The position numbers were made by a program, and so were the translations under genes. A stretch of DNA of 64,000 nt from Circinella umbellata (taxonomy: Eukaryota; Mucoromycota; Mucoromycetes; Mucorales; Lichtheimiaceae). Position 1 is the stretch's first letter. Each line of letters begins with the position of its first letter. The DNA lies in contig JAIWNF010000001.1 in NCBI GenBank assembly GCA_025093555.1, positions 620,001 to 684,000 on the forward strand, given 5' to 3'. Of the stretch, positions 38,451 through 53,062 are shown one piece after another. The notes under the pieces were generated by a model. It did not search any database, was not told the origin of the DNA, and saw only the letters and a program-made list of their open reading frames with translations.

Positions 38451-40940
38451 ATGAGAAATAGGAACTATATGTCAACTACCAATAAACAGACGAACAGCTA
38501 TTATCATGATTACTTATTACCACATGACGACGACAAAGAAGTACAACAAAGTATTACTACTCATGACCACACCCGTAATGAAAGAAGTGGCTCCAATATA
38601 GTTGTTATATCTCATGAGGATAAAAGCCTTCTTGATATTAAAGGAGGAAAGGCAAAAGAACAGCAACCTAAAATTAATGAAGATTCTCCATCTACAACAA
38701 TATCACCACTTGACGGGAGAGAAGCATGGATTGTTTTGACTGGTTTATTTGTGGCATCCGTATTTACTGGTCTACATTCCACTTGGTAATTTTTTTTGTT
38801 CATTTGATCTGTTAACTTCTTTTATCAATTAATTATTTGTTAGCGTATACACGCAAATAATTGCGGGTGGGATCCTGGTTTGATTATTTACGTCTTATAT
38901 GTCTGCATATTACCCATGCTAATTCTTTTTTTTATTCGCTTATTGTCGCTTATGTTTACATAACAACCTAAATATTGCAATATACGTAGGGGTAAGAGTT
39001 ATATGCACTTTTTTTTAAAAAAAAACAAAAAACAAAAAACAATGCGCTCAATGATAAGAACAAGCTAATAAAATTTGTTGTCCAATAATAGGAGTGATTC
39101 AAAATTATTATATTAACGATAGGATATTCAAAGGCTCATCTGCTAATCTGATTATCCGACTCACATCGGTGGGATCACTATATCAAGCCATGAATGCATC
39201 TTGTACTTTTCTTGGAAATATTCTTTATCAAATTCTCGGGTTGAAAAAAGCATTATTACTTTCAGTATTATTTTTGACTGTTGGTTTACTATGCTCCTCT
39301 TTCGCAAATTCCGTAATTTTTTTTTATCGTGCTTTTATTATAAATTTGTTCAAACGTAACTTTATCGAGAGCCCAGATAATAATAATAAAAACTATTTAG
39401 GTATGGCACCTCTATGTTACCTTTGGAATTATGTGTGCTGTAGGGTCTGGATGCTCATATTTAGTAAGTGAATTCCCCATTTTTTTGTTTGTGTATACGA
39501 AAAATGTGTCTATAATAGCTATTAGAATATGTAGTTGTGTTGTGGTTTTAACATTTGGTGTGTATAAAACAATGTGTATTAAAACAAAAACAAGATTGGC
39601 TATCGGGCAATTCCTAGCTGGTTTACAAAGTACCGAAACACGGCACAAGGGATTTTTAATAGTTGTCATCCGGTAGGTGGTATAATTTTACCTCTGATCG
39701 TAAACCAAATAAACACAGATCTGGGACATGCATGGTAATTGACACACCCTTTATATACTCTTTTATACGTAATATAAACTTAAATGGTATGCAGCATGTT
39801 TAATAACAACAGTTGAAATATATACGTGATTGTATTTGATATTTTTTAGGATGTATCGCGTGCTTGCTCTTTTGATATTTATGACTGGAATTGCTGCTTA
39901 TCCAGTGGTTAAAGAACGAAGCGTTGAGGACTCTGGAGCTACAATGGGCAGAAGTAAAACCCATCTTATTCGAGACACATTAGATTTTAATCTCTTGAAA
40001 AATCCAAATTTTGTGATATGGATTACAATTGGTCCGATCTATCTTTTTGCAATGTATATTACACTCACATTTATACCTGGTAAAAGAATATTACTTTTTA
40101 TTATGGTTATATAGTTATTAACAATACTATCTTTATAATTTAATACTTGACTACTAACTTCCAATGAGCAATAAAAAAAAGCCTGGGCAACCTATATAAA
40201 TTTGTCGGATATGCAAGGAGCACTTTGTGTAACAGTCTTGTCTGCCACAGCTATCCCAGGAAGCATTATAAATGGGTAAGTATTTACAATATGAAGGGAG
40301 AGGGTAAAAAACTGTATAATCAATTAGGGTATTGACAACACACATTTTTCTTGTTACATGTGTTCACACATGTTGTATGACAAACAAAAAAGCATGATAG
40401 CCGATAAGATTGGAAGTCTTAATGCATTTATTATATGCATGACGTTGACAGCATTGACAGTCTTTTTAAATTGGATCTTTGCACACGATTTAAAAAGCCT
40501 TATGTTTTTCTGTATTCTCCACGGTCTGGTATATCAATGTTACTATTCAACAAGTAAGTACTAAACAATTTTTTATCCGATCTACTAGTTACTGCTATAC
40601 ATTTTTCATAAATCTGCAAAAAAAAGGTCAACTTATCCCCAAGTATTCCAACCATAAAATATTAACAGCTATAATATCTATGTTCGATATTTTAGTCACA
40701 TCAATAATGATAGCAATTGTTGGAACGGAAAACTACGCCAGTGCATTGAGTTTTCGTGCTCTAATATGTATTCTAAGTATTCTTGGACCATTTCTTGCTA
40801 CATACTTGGATTCTCTCAATACCAACCTGGAACCTTATTTCTATATCAAAATGGTAGCTGGATCAGGTTATATGGTTTGTGCGTTGCTTGCACTTATTAT
40901 AAAATACAGAATAAATTTTGACACTTTTGCAAAAGTATGA
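38451..40940 (+). CDS. Monocarboxylate-transporter-like MFS protein (fungal MCH/SLC16 type)
   Basis: Exons: 38451-38785, 38990-38991 (2 nt), 39092-39312, 39401-39463, 39595-39734, 39850-40079, 40182-40275, 40393-40553 and 40627-40940; 1560 nt, 519 residues. After a 90-residue hydrophilic N-terminus the protein reads DGREAWIVLTGLFVASVFTG, WGVIQNYYI, FGIMCAVGSGCSYL, IPSWFTKYRNTAQGI, SCHPVGGIILPLIVNQI, INLSDMQGALCVTVLSA, DKIGSLNAF, and a final hydrophobic pair. WGVIQNYY, CSYL-RAIP-WF and GHPVGG-like words are typical of the fungal MCT-like carriers (Mch family). The conserved Trp-Gly codons TGG-GGA can be made only if two G bases from TACGTAG|GG|GTAAGA are included. Direct joining of the flanking exons shifts the frame. 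A frameshift mutation is the alternative. Confidence 0.8.
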
Positions 40941-41314
40941 ATATAATATATTATATACGCTTATGGCCATGTAATTCGAATCATTTATGTAACAAACAAG
41001 GAGGGGAATATATCAATCAACACTTGATATTTTATCATTAAAAAGCACTACAATGTAGCAAATATAAATGATATTATGCCCGCTAAGAATACTAACGATA
41101 AATATAATTTTTCTTCCCGTTCTGGGTTCAAGATAAAACGGATTTTATCTTATCTGCCTCCAACAGTCAGCAGATCTGAGTATTTTCAAGATACCAAGCA
41201 GCTTATGGAAATTATACCAAAAACCTTCTATCACATTCCCACTCCCGCTTTTTTCCCTTTTCTTTTTCAAACTTCTTTTGATTCATTAAAATTTATTATT
41301 ATTCCGCCAAAATA
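40941..41314. other. Intergenic spacer upstream of UreD
   Basis: A frame open from 41076 runs into the UreD start but encodes no recognisable domain. A TC-rich tract at 41245-41280 precedes the ATG, consistent with 5' UTR/promoter. Confidence 0.45.
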
Positions 41315-42286
41315 ATGGTCAAATCATTTGCTCAAGAAAGTGAACCAGGAAAAGGTGTTCTTGTGTGTCAATGTCGTGATAACAAAAGAGCTCAATTCTC
41401 CCGTATTCAGGCCCAATATCCCCTTAAATTTATTCCTACTAGAGCTCACGCGAACCGTGTTGGGGCTGTTTATATGCTAAGTTATGGCGGTGGTATTGTC
41501 AGTGGTGACGAGTTTGACATTAGTCTAACCATTGAAAGCAATGCCATTTTACTCTTGATGACTCAGGGCAATACCAAGATCTATAAAGACTATTTCGTTA
41601 CAGGTGGTAAACGTTTAGTACCAGCAACGGCAGGAGCCGAAAAGACTGCAGCTATGGCAACGACAACTACCACCACCATGACAACAGGACCTTCATCCAT
41701 TCAACATATTGTCAGTAACATCGCCTCCAATGCCAGTTTACTCTTGATTCCTGATCCAGTGACATCATTTAAAAGCTCATCTTTTTCATCTCGACAAACA
41801 TTTAATTTACAAGACGAAACGTCGCAATTAGTACTGTTGGATTGGTTTACTAGTGGTCGATTGACGCGTGGAGAAAAATGGGAATTCAAGCACTATAGTA
41901 GCAAAATTGACATACGGTTAAAAGACAAATTGGTTTTACGGGATCATATGGTATTGGATGATGCTAATAAAGGGAATCCAGTTGATCATAAAGCAAGCTA
42001 TGCGGAGCAGTTGGCTCCCTATACTTGTTTTGCAACCTTGATTATTGTTAATTTAGAGAAATCGACACAAGCGATTGAAGAGATGGCGCAGGATCGATTA
42101 ATGACAGTAACAAAACCACATGATATGCTTTGGTCCGTGAGCTATTTTATGAAGGGCAAAGCTATATTGGTACGGGTAGCGGGTATGTCGACCGAACAAG
42201 TCCGGGATTTTGTCAAGCTCCAGTGTTTGGGCGATGGATTAAAGGAAATCGTTGGTGATGGCATGTTTACAAAAATTTTGATGTAA
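41315..42286 (+). CDS. ureD: Urease accessory protein UreD/UreH
   Basis: Intronless, 323 residues. UreD works with UreF and UreG to deliver nickel to apo-urease, so it supports urea use as nitrogen source. Visible family features: YPLKFIPTR near residue 32, the core block YMLSYGGGIVSGDEFDISLTI near 53-73, LLLMTQGNTKIYK near 80, LLIPDPVTSFKSSSFSSRQTFNL, and LVLLDWFTSGRLTRGEKWEF in the middle. A Thr-rich insert (TTTTTTMTTGPSS) near residue 115 sits in a variable loop. Length matches fungal UreD. No urease structural gene is in the window. Confidence 0.93.
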   Translation: MVKSFAQESEPGKGVLVCQCRDNKRAQFSRIQAQYPLKFIPTRAHANRVGAVYMLSYGGGIVSGDEFDISLTIESNAILLLMTQGNTKIYKDYFVTGGKRLVPATAGAEKTAAMATTTTTTMTTGPSSIQHIVSNIASNASLLLIPDPVTSFKSSSFSSRQTFNLQDETSQLVLLDWFTSGRLTRGEKWEFKHYSSKIDIRLKDKLVLRDHMVLDDANKGNPVDHKASYAEQLAPYTCFATLIIVNLEKSTQAIEEMAQDRLMTVTKPHDMLWSVSYFMKGKAILVRVAGMSTEQVRDFVKLQCLGDGLKEIVGDGMFTKILM

Positions 42287-42786
42287 ACAAGAAAAAAGTA
42301 GCCTACATTACATTTTTATTTATTGCTATTGTTCTTTGTTATTGTTCCTATTATTCCTATACAACTATAATCGACTTTTTCTTTTCTGTACATTTATTTA
42401 CTTATTTATTCAAAAAGAGGGGGGTAGAGAAAAAAGCCTTTTATATATGTATATATATATATATAATACAATGAAAAAGATAAATTACTACACATATTTT
42501 AAATAGATAGGTATTATCAATCGATTGGATCCATTTTACAACGATATCTGTATATATTTCACCCATCAATTCCAAGATATCAAGAAATTTTTAATCAACA
42601 GCTATCATAACAACGCACGTTGATACACTGTTTTTTCCCTATTTTCGTATATGTATACATATATATATTTCGCACTGCGAATTTTATATAATAAGGTAGT
42701 AGTAGGAGTAATAATAGTAATAGTAGTGGTGTAGTAGTAAATGGTAAATAAAGATAAAATGAAGGTATCACAGGCTGTTGAGGGGT
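42287..42786. other. Convergent 3' flanks of UreD and the DHHC gene
   Basis: 500 bp of AT-rich DNA between two convergent stops. It holds short TA repeats (42445-42470, 42650-42670) and TAG/TAA triplet runs (42694-42750). No gene seen. Confidence 0.5.
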
Positions 42787-44308
42787 TTAGTCAACAAATT
42801 TTCGTCGTCCTAAATAACTTTTGGGTTGAGGTTGGCAGAGGACTCGAGTAATGTTGATGAATGGATTATCGGATATGTATGGATTACTTGGATAATCTTT
42901 GGCTTTCATAATATGAGCACGTAACTATAATACATGATTGACGATAAGTATTGTTCGCTTAAACAGTATAAATATTATAGATACTCTTACTATATAGTTA
43001 TTTACCTGTTCATGTGTAGTTACACCTCGCATAATAAGAGAACAATGGTATAAAGTCAGACCACCTACTATAAACAATAATACAAAACATACAATTGCCA
43101 ATACAAAACTGACAGGTGCTTTGCTGAACATATAGCCAAATGATAAATCACTGCCATCTTCCTGAAGCACTGTTAAAATATGGACCAAGCAAAAGGCAAT
43201 AATATACAAACAGAGAATGGAGGACGTTAAAATACAAACAAAAAACGATCGATAATTTCGTTTGCCAATACAATTATTGAGCCATATACAATGATGGTCT
43301 TCATTCTCAACACAATTATCACATTGTCGACAATGGGATGCTCTCGGTGGTCGATAAATACGACAGGTTTCACAGTACTTGAGAGTCCAACTCATATCCT
43401 TGATGCGGATTTCTTTAGGTAGTAAGATGTCACTGTTTATACTAATACTACTACTATTGTTGTTGTTTCTATCATCGGTTGTGGGTGTGTCCAGGTCCCG
43501 AGGTATAATCTATTGATATCATTTTACATTAAATAAGATCATGTGTAAAAATACTATTCGTACTATTAAAAAGAGAAAAAGCTCACCCCTGGATCAGACC
43601 ACGAAGTTTTAATCATTGACACCAGTGCCAAGATAAACACGTATGCAAATACTATCGGAATAGAAGGATGAACTTCTTTCCATAGAAATGGACACCTACA
43701 TATTTTTCAATTTGTTATGATTAATAAAAAAGCATATAAATAACGACTACTCTGTAATCAACTTACGTGAATACAGCAAATAAGATACATGGAGCAATTA
43801 GTAAAATGAGTGTTACAGTAAATGCACCATACTCCCGACTTGTCATTAACCTTCCATCACAAAAGAATTTATTACGACCACCAAATATCTGGTAATTTTT
43901 CTGCTGTTTTTGTTTTTGTTTTTGCGGTTGCTGTTGTTCATAAATATGTGAGGGATGATGGTGGTCTGAAAATAATATGGGCGGTGTTGCAGCAGTACTG
44001 TTATGACTTGTAGTGGTTGTAGCAGGCGAGCCATTATCACCACTTGTTGTACTATCAGAAACATTTTTTATGTTATTATCACTAATTTTCTTTTGTTTTT
44101 GCTGTTGCCCGGAAGTAGTTGTAGTGGTCAGTGTAGGAGGAAGATCCTGACTATTATTAAAGTCAAAGTTCTCGAGTGATTCTTGATGAGTTAGTCCTCG
44201 TGCAAGCCGCAACACTTGACGATGATTTGATTGTTGGTGTTGAGAAATGACAGGAACTGCCGTGACAGGTAACTCTGGCGAAACATCATTGTCATTCGAC
44301 TGATACAT
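42787..44308 (-). CDS. DHHC palmitoyltransferase, Erf2-like
   Basis: Four exons: 44308-43767, 43695-43587, 43509-43006 and 42924-42787; 1293 nt, 430 residues. It S-acylates cytoplasmic proteins at the ER/Golgi. The N-terminal 140 residues are low-complexity. GGRNKFFCDGRLM then precedes TM1 (FTVTLILLIAPCILFAVF), TM2, a TSWSDPG (DPG) motif, the cysteine-rich domain YCETCRIYRPPRASHCRQCD-NCVENEDHHCIWLNNCIG with the catalytic DHHC, GKRNYRSFF, TM3-4, and the C-terminal NPYISDNPFINI and RVLCQP segment. The combination FFCDGRLM, DPG, ENEDHHCIWLNNCIGKRNYR and NPY/NPF tail is that of Erf2, which palmitoylates Ras with Erf4. The order and length fit; orthology is likely but not proven. Confidence 0.9.
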
Positions 44309-45393
44309 TTATTTAATTTCTGTAAATTATATTAAAGTAAAAGAGTGGAAAAAGGAATGTGATGGTAAGTTTAAAAGAAAACGAAGGAGTAAGGGAAAGG
44401 AGGCTAGAAGGGAAAAAAATATACTGATTAAAGCAGATGGTTTCACCATCACTTTAGCAAAAAAAAAAAAAAAACTGGTCCGTGTGTATCATGTACACAA
44501 CTCCTTTATATCATACTTCAACTTTTTTTTTATGTCTCTACAAGGAAGTGTCCTTTTAAAACCATGTTTGTATATATAGCTATTATAACAATGGATGGCC
44601 TGACGATAATTATAAATAATATTGACAGGAGAACAAGTTGATTATTGATGCGACTCTTTTTATACAAGCAGCAAATATGAATCACAGAATACTTCTCCTG
44701 CATCTGATAGCAGTAAAATAATATGGATCTTCTCGTCTAAATTATTATACATTACAACTCCCTTCTCTCATAGCAGTTGTAATGATGAGTTTTTGTATAC
44801 GTTGCCCCCCCCCCACCTTCATTGGTTCTATTTGGCACATGCTTTTGGTAATAAATCAATTTCAAATAAAGGTAGTACACGCCATTAATTACAGTGAATA
44901 AGAAAACAGTTCGTATAGCATTCAAATCCTTCTACAAAACCACATAGTCCAGACTAGTTCGTACTGATTCCCATAGTAGTTCAAGCAAAATAATACTGGC
45001 TACTATGACAACAACAACGTCTATCAAACTTTTATCCTTCTTCTTGTATGTGTGGGTTATAGAGTGTATAACAGCACGGGGGAAATTTATGTGTTTAATG
45101 TGTATATATGAAGAGTGCTTTTCTTTTTTATCAATATGCCCGAATTAGTACATTTATATGTTTTTGTAGTCTTTTGAAAGACTATTGTATGTTGACTCAT
45201 CACTTACCATAACAAAAACGAATCAAAAAAGAAAACAATAGATTGCAACCACACCAAAAATCAAGCAAGTTACTTAATTGAAATGCCCGACGTCACAAAA
45301 CTTCGCTCGCCGGGGGTTGGTTTATCGGCTCAAAAAATAATCACGACCAAGCTTCTTCTTTTTTTTTCCCACTTTACGTCCATATAACTTACA
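44309..45393. other. Divergent promoter region, DHHC gene (-) and QCR10 (+)
   Basis: 1.1 kb without a recognisable gene. It has a 10-C run near 44806-44815, and the GC-rich words CCCGACGTCACAAA and CTCGCCGGGGGTTGG at 45285-45320, directly upstream of QCR10. The GACGTCA word is a CRE/ATF-type palindrome that may be a regulatory site (inference). Confidence 0.45.
45286..45292. promoter_or_regulatory. Possible CRE/ATF-type site upstream of QCR10
   Basis: The heptamer GACGTCA occurs about 100 bp before the QCR10 start codon. bZIP factors of the ATF/CREB type bind this word in fungi. A similar word (TACGTCAC) occurs near 31846 upstream of COX12. Sequence match only. Confidence 0.25.
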
Positions 45394-45760
45394 ATGTCTA
45401 TCTCCAAGATCGCCACCAACCCCCACTTTGGTATCTTCAGCGTCGAAAAGTTGATCCGCGTGTAAGTAATTCAAATAATTAAACAATATTGAGAACCCAA
45501 ATTCATTTAATCTTTTTTCTTGTTAAAAAAAAAACGAAATACATTTTCAATGTAATTATGGATGACTCATTTTTGTTATGGAAATCAATATACAAATATA
45601 TCGCTGTAGTGCTCCCACCCTTGTTGTCTGGGGTGTTGGTGCTGGTTCCGCAGTTTCTCTCTTGGGTTCTGATATCCCATTAGTCAAGAAGGATATTCTT
45701 AGCCGCATTCCTATCGCTGGCGCATACTTCAAGGTCCCTGAACCCGAAGCCGAAGAATAA
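45394..45760 (+). CDS. QCR10: Cytochrome bc1 complex subunit 10
   Basis: Two exons, 45394-45461 and 45610-45760, joined at phase 2 (CGCGT|GTAAGT ... CTGTAG|T), give 219 nt (72 residues). The small protein reads ...FGIFSVEKLIRVAPTLVVWG, then VGAGSAVSLLGSDIPLVKKD and ILSRIPIAGAYF. It has one transmembrane helix followed by the SDIP-V-KDIL-+IP--G-YF pattern of fungal Qcr10, the single-span accessory subunit of respiratory complex III. The acidic tail PEPEAEE ends it. Like COX12 in this window, it is a nuclear respiratory gene with a compact structure. Confidence 0.85.
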
Positions 45761-46017
45761 ATAATAAAAGAAAAAAATACTTTCAAGTTTCGCCTCATTT
45801 ATTTATTTTTTGTTTTTCCGTTCTTGGATTAATTCATATCAGATATACACTTAATACTTAGAAATCCAAAAAGAGAAAGAAAAAAGAGTTTTGTGTTTTT
45901 ATTTTGGTTTCGGAAATTGACAGATTAAATAATAAGATTATTTTTCCCCTAAGTCTTTATTTTGTTTTGTTTGTTCTTTAAGTATTCTTATTTTTTCATT
46001 ACAACAAAAAAAAACAG

Positions 46018-46052
<35 letters not shown>

Positions 46053-46063
46053 CGATCATCAAT
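45761..46063. other. Spacer with (ATC)n repeat before the GH16 gene
   Basis: About 300 bp. A (CAT)n run at 46018-46050 lies just 5' of the GH16 start and would be part of its 5' UTR. Upstream in-frame codons extend through it, but the signal peptide starts at 46064. Confidence 0.5.
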
Positions 46064-47628
46064 ATGAAGACTATTAATACAATAATTACAATATTACTAT
46101 TACATTACATATCATTATCTACCACCGTAACGACGACAACAATAGCATTTGCACAACAAGAACAACCGCCGCCGTTGCCATTACCACCACAAGTAAAACC
46201 ATTATGTCGTAATACGCATACAATATTTTCAGAATCTACAAATGGGTGGAAAGTAGATACTAGTCCAATAGAAACATTTGCTATTACACCTGATGGATTA
46301 CAAATGAATTTGGCACCACCCAAGTATTATCAAAGATTGATTCATGCTCTTACAAGTAATGCGTATGGATGATAATGGATGGAGAAATTTAGTATATAAT
46401 ATAAACACTAATACATTTTCTGACATAAAACAACGATAGCTTTACCGTATAATAGTCATATTGGTCATGGCCCAACACTTAATTCAACAACATATATGCT
46501 TTACGGACGTTTCTCGGCTACTGTGAAAGCGTCCAAAGTGGGTGGTGCTATTACCGCAGTTATACTTATAGCAGATGGTGGGGATGAAATTGATTTTGAA
46601 TTATTAGGATGTAAGTGGTTCTGTTATTGTTTATCAATATAATAATGTTCGAAAGTGAGTTATTAATGTGTCAAATCACTCATTCATAGCTGAAAAACAT
46701 ACTGCACAGTAAGTATTTTTATAGACTCCAATACAGTTTTTTTTTTCTTACTAAAGATTACTTCGAAAATATGTATATGTAGAACAAACTATTTTTGGGG
46801 AATCCATCCAATGTATACTGTGAATGGTGGTTTTCATAATGTAAGCGGCGAAAATATCTATGATGAATTTCATACTTATACAGTCGACTGGTAAGACTAA
46901 AAATAAGAGGAGGAATGTGTCGGTTTTACCTCGGTGACATATGAATATGGATACTGGATAACTTTTTTTTGTATTTAACTTGGAACACATTATTATTAGG
47001 TCCCCCGAACGAATTATATGGACAATTGACGAAGATGTTGTGCGTGTTAAAGAAAGAGAACAAACATGTGAAGGATCCGTATGTAAATTTCCATCCAATC
47101 CTGCGTAAGTTAAAAATTATTATTATCGAAGATTTAAATAGTTTATATATGTGCACTAACGAAAAGAAAAAAAATTGGGATTGGGCGTATAGACGTGTAC
47201 AAATAGGTTTTTGGGATGGAAGCTTTGAATTTGGTACAGCAGAATGGTCACATGGACCTATTGATGTAAGGAATACTTTATTTTCTCTTTTCCAATAAAG
47301 AAGGTGCTTGCTAACAAATATACAATATGTTATATTATAGTGGGAGGAGCATAATACAAATGTGACATCTATTCTTAAAGAAGTGAAAATTGAATGTAAT
47401 CCAAAATATAATGAAGTAGTAGAAATATTGCCGGGTGATGAAGAGCCATTGTCACCTACAGAACCTAAAGAAGATGGATCGTCTTCAGAGAACCCATCAA
47501 AATGGAAACCTAAACCTAACGATCAAAATTCAACAAATTCTTCTACTGTTACCTCTACAAACCTATCTAATTATTTTTTCCTTTTTATTACTACTATTGC
47601 TACAATAATCTATATTACCATTACTTAA
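46064..47628 (+). CDS. GH16 cell-wall transglycosylase, CRH-like, GPI-anchored
   Basis: Seven exons: 46064-46355, 46440-46610, 46690-46708 (19 nt), 46783-46890, 47000-47104, 47193-47265 and 47341-47628; 1056 nt, 351 residues. A signal peptide (MKTINTIITILLLHYISLS) starts it. The catalytic strand reads GGDEIDFELLG (nucleophile and acid/base Glu in DEIDFE), followed by NYFWGIHPMYTVNGG, FHTYTVDWSPERIIWTIDED and IGFWDGSFEFGTAEWSHGPI. The tail is Ser/Thr/Pro-rich and ends in a hydrophobic segment (YFFLFITTIATIIYITIT), the layout of a GPI signal. CRH enzymes link chitin to glucan in the wall; the Mucorales polymer could differ. The cysteine-rich chitin-binding module of some CRH proteins is absent. 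The 19-nt exon encodes SEKHTAQ. Confidence 0.88.
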
Positions 47629-48048
47629 AAATACTTTTCTTTTCTACATCTTAATCATTTTTAGCTCTAATAACATCCAACCATCTTCAATGCCATTTCA
47701 TATATATATCATTATTGTTTGATAAAAATAAAAATTAAATATGTATACATATATATATTCTTGTAAATATGATCTACCTTTTTTTTATGAAATACAACCT
47801 TCAAAAAATGTAGCTGTTTTCAAAATGATAATGAAATGTATTTTCAAAAAAAAAAAAAAAACTACCCCATGTGTATGGGATGGGGAATGATAGTGATTTC
47901 AACTGGGAACGTAGACTATCCTGCAAACTGTGGTTATGATCTTTCCGCACCTGTTGTCTATTTTTTCTCTTTTTACTTTTTTTCTCAACATCTTACAGAT
48001 CAAAGTAGAAAAAGGAAAAGTTATATTTAATATTTACATATAAAAAAA
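47629..48048. other. Intergenic spacer
   Basis: 420 bp between the GH16 gene and the anillin-like gene; AT-rich, with a 15-A run at 47846-47860. No gene seen. Confidence 0.5.
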
Positions 48049-50276
48049 ATGGATGTATATTTTCATTCATCAACATCACCAGCTTCATCAACAGGAGTAA
48101 TTACAAACAGTAATAATAAGAAATCTAGCACACGATCATTTTGGAAAATAGCTGGAATCATTTCAAAACATGATCATCGGATTGCCCCTACGAATGAAGA
48201 ACAAGTAATTTCACTAAAAAAACGTGCCGTGAAATACTTTACTGCTGCAACAAAACCAGCACTTCAACAAGAACAAAAACGACAACAAAAGGATGCTGAA
48301 CTATCAGTGCCAGAACCTGTTTTATTATCAGCAGGAACATCTATGCCTACATCATCGTCTTTATCTACAGCAGCTACTTCGACTACTAAAGCAGCAACAG
48401 CAAAGACTCAGACTTGGACAACAAGTACTACAGCAATAGACGAAACAGCATATAATAATGCTAATAATATCCTACACTTGGAACAATCTTCATCAACGAC
48501 TGCATCACCCAATAATTATCGATTACGAAAAGCAATGGCATGGTTAAGTCAATCATTCCATCGATTCCAACACAGTGGGTTATTAAAGTTTCAACAAAAA
48601 AGAACAAGGATGCAAAATACTATATCGTTACCATCGCTCGTGGATGACCATGATTTCCATCCCCCCTTACAACATTCTTCCCCAGCGAGCAATGGACGAA
48701 AAGCATTCGAAGATATTGAACGACCTTCGTTTACTTACAAGTAAGTGATTTAATAACATATGAATAGAATATAGTAATCATACCACTTTTTTAATATAGT
48801 GATTCAAGAAAAAGTGATATGGAGATTCATATTAAAGGTAAAAAAAAATAAAGGGATAGAAAAAAAACCCCATGAGTATCGGCTATCATATGTATAATGA
48901 AAATAGTAAACTAAATAAAAGTTAAATGGGACCATCAATAGTATTACGAATTACAAACTTGATATCATCCAAGGGTGAGTTTAGTATTTCAATACAGCTA
49001 AGAAAAAAAATAACCATGACAGCACTAACAAATTTTCGGCGTTTCCATAACAACTGATTATATTTTCTTTTTTACAGAAAGGGATTATGAATTGGATATT
49101 CGAGTCAATGATGTGAGTCAAACATTAATTCGAGGCAATTTGGCTAAAGTTACAAAAAAAATCAGCTCAAGCAAAAGCTCTTCCAATTCAATTACTGTGT
49201 AAGCAGCAGACAGACGAGATATGAAGAAAAAAAAAGATAGAGTGATTTTATCTTCCCCTATACTAATGCATATTGAATTTATATCTAGTCCAATCAAAGA
49301 AGATGAACAAGTATCACTTGAATTTGTGGTTGCAACACAAACACCCAAGCAATTACTTCAAAGTATTACACAAGCTATCATACATCATACAACTGCAAAT
49401 CATCATACGAGAAATAATAATGGTAAAAAAAATAGTTTGGTTGATGTAGCATCAGCAAGTAGCAGTCGATCGCCACAAGTAGTGGGTATAGCTCGTGTAC
49501 CACATTATGGAACTATTGGAAAACGAGAAACCCGACGATATAAATTGGCTAACCCAAATCAAGTCAAAGGTTGGGATTTGGATTTAACTGTGGAATTATC
49601 TTATACACAAGCACAGCAACAAAATTCACAGCAACAACAAAAAAAACAACAGCCTCCATGGACATTTTATACACATACTTCCAATCTCACTGATAATGAT
49701 GATCAAGATGAACAATGTGATCAAGAAACGCTTACTCAAGCACAAACGCATTGCCATAATGGTGATTATTTGACGTTTTATGTGAGAGGAAAAACATTTC
49801 CTGTAAGTTTCATATTATTTTTTCCCTTCGTTTTTGGTTTTACAAAACCCCAAGAAAAAGAAAAGGACTCTAAAAATATTAGTATACATTTTATATAGAC
49901 ATGGGAAAGATTATGGGTAACGCTTCAGGAGGATAGATTGTGGCTGCGGAACTTTTCATACAAGGAGCAACGAGAGCCAGTAGATGTTATTCCACTCCAG
50001 CATCTCAGTCGTGTTACCAAGCCATCCCTTGACGATCAAGACCATGTGTGTTTAGGAAGATCGCATGGTTTGGTCTTACAAATGAACCCCGAAGGTATTC
50101 TAAGGGATAACAACGATGATGACGAATTATTGGAAGGGAAAGTGTTTTTGTTTGCAGATAATGCTACCAATGCATTACATTGGAGGAGAGCTTTGGCTTC
50201 TTATTGTCAACCCAATAACAGCAAAAAGAAACCAATTACAAACGGATTAAAGATGCATGCAAAATACGTTTGGTAG
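48049..50276 (+). CDS. Anillin-like protein with C-terminal PH domain
   Basis: Five exons: 48049-48740, 48800-48837, 49078-49198, 49241-49802 and 49899-50276; 1791 nt, 596 residues. The first 230 residues are disordered and Ser/Thr/Gln-rich. Then a region like the anillin homology domain follows: ERDYELDIRVNDVSQTLIRG, ILMHIEFISSP, VVGIARVPHYGTIGKRETRR and NQVKGWDLDLTVELSY. It ends in a PH domain: DYLTFYVRGKTFPTWERLWV, TLQEDRLWLRNFSYKEQREP, VDVIPLQHLSRV, GKVFLFADNATNALHWRRAL with the invariant helix Trp. Fungal anillins (Mid1/Mid2/Bud4) place the division ring and septins. The 42-nt intron at 49199-49240 is very short but gives the right frame. Family assignment rests on order and PH features. 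Confidence 0.65.
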
Positions 50277-50550
50277 AAACGAAAATTAAATACACATATA
50301 AAAAGTTCGACCAGTCCAGTTACCATAATAATATAATTTAATTATATAAGAAAAAAAACCCCACACACTCTCTCTCACATAAAAATAATCATCCACAGTC
50401 CATTAAAAAAATAAATGCTGGTGACGAAAAAAAAATATAAAATAAAAAAAACAACGAGAAGAAAAAATTTTCGTAATTTGCTGCGAAACAAGTGAATAAA
50501 CTCCCTTTTTTACTTTTTTTTTTCTTTTTTTCTTTTTTCTTTCACAAATA

Positions 50551-53062
<2,512 letters not shown>

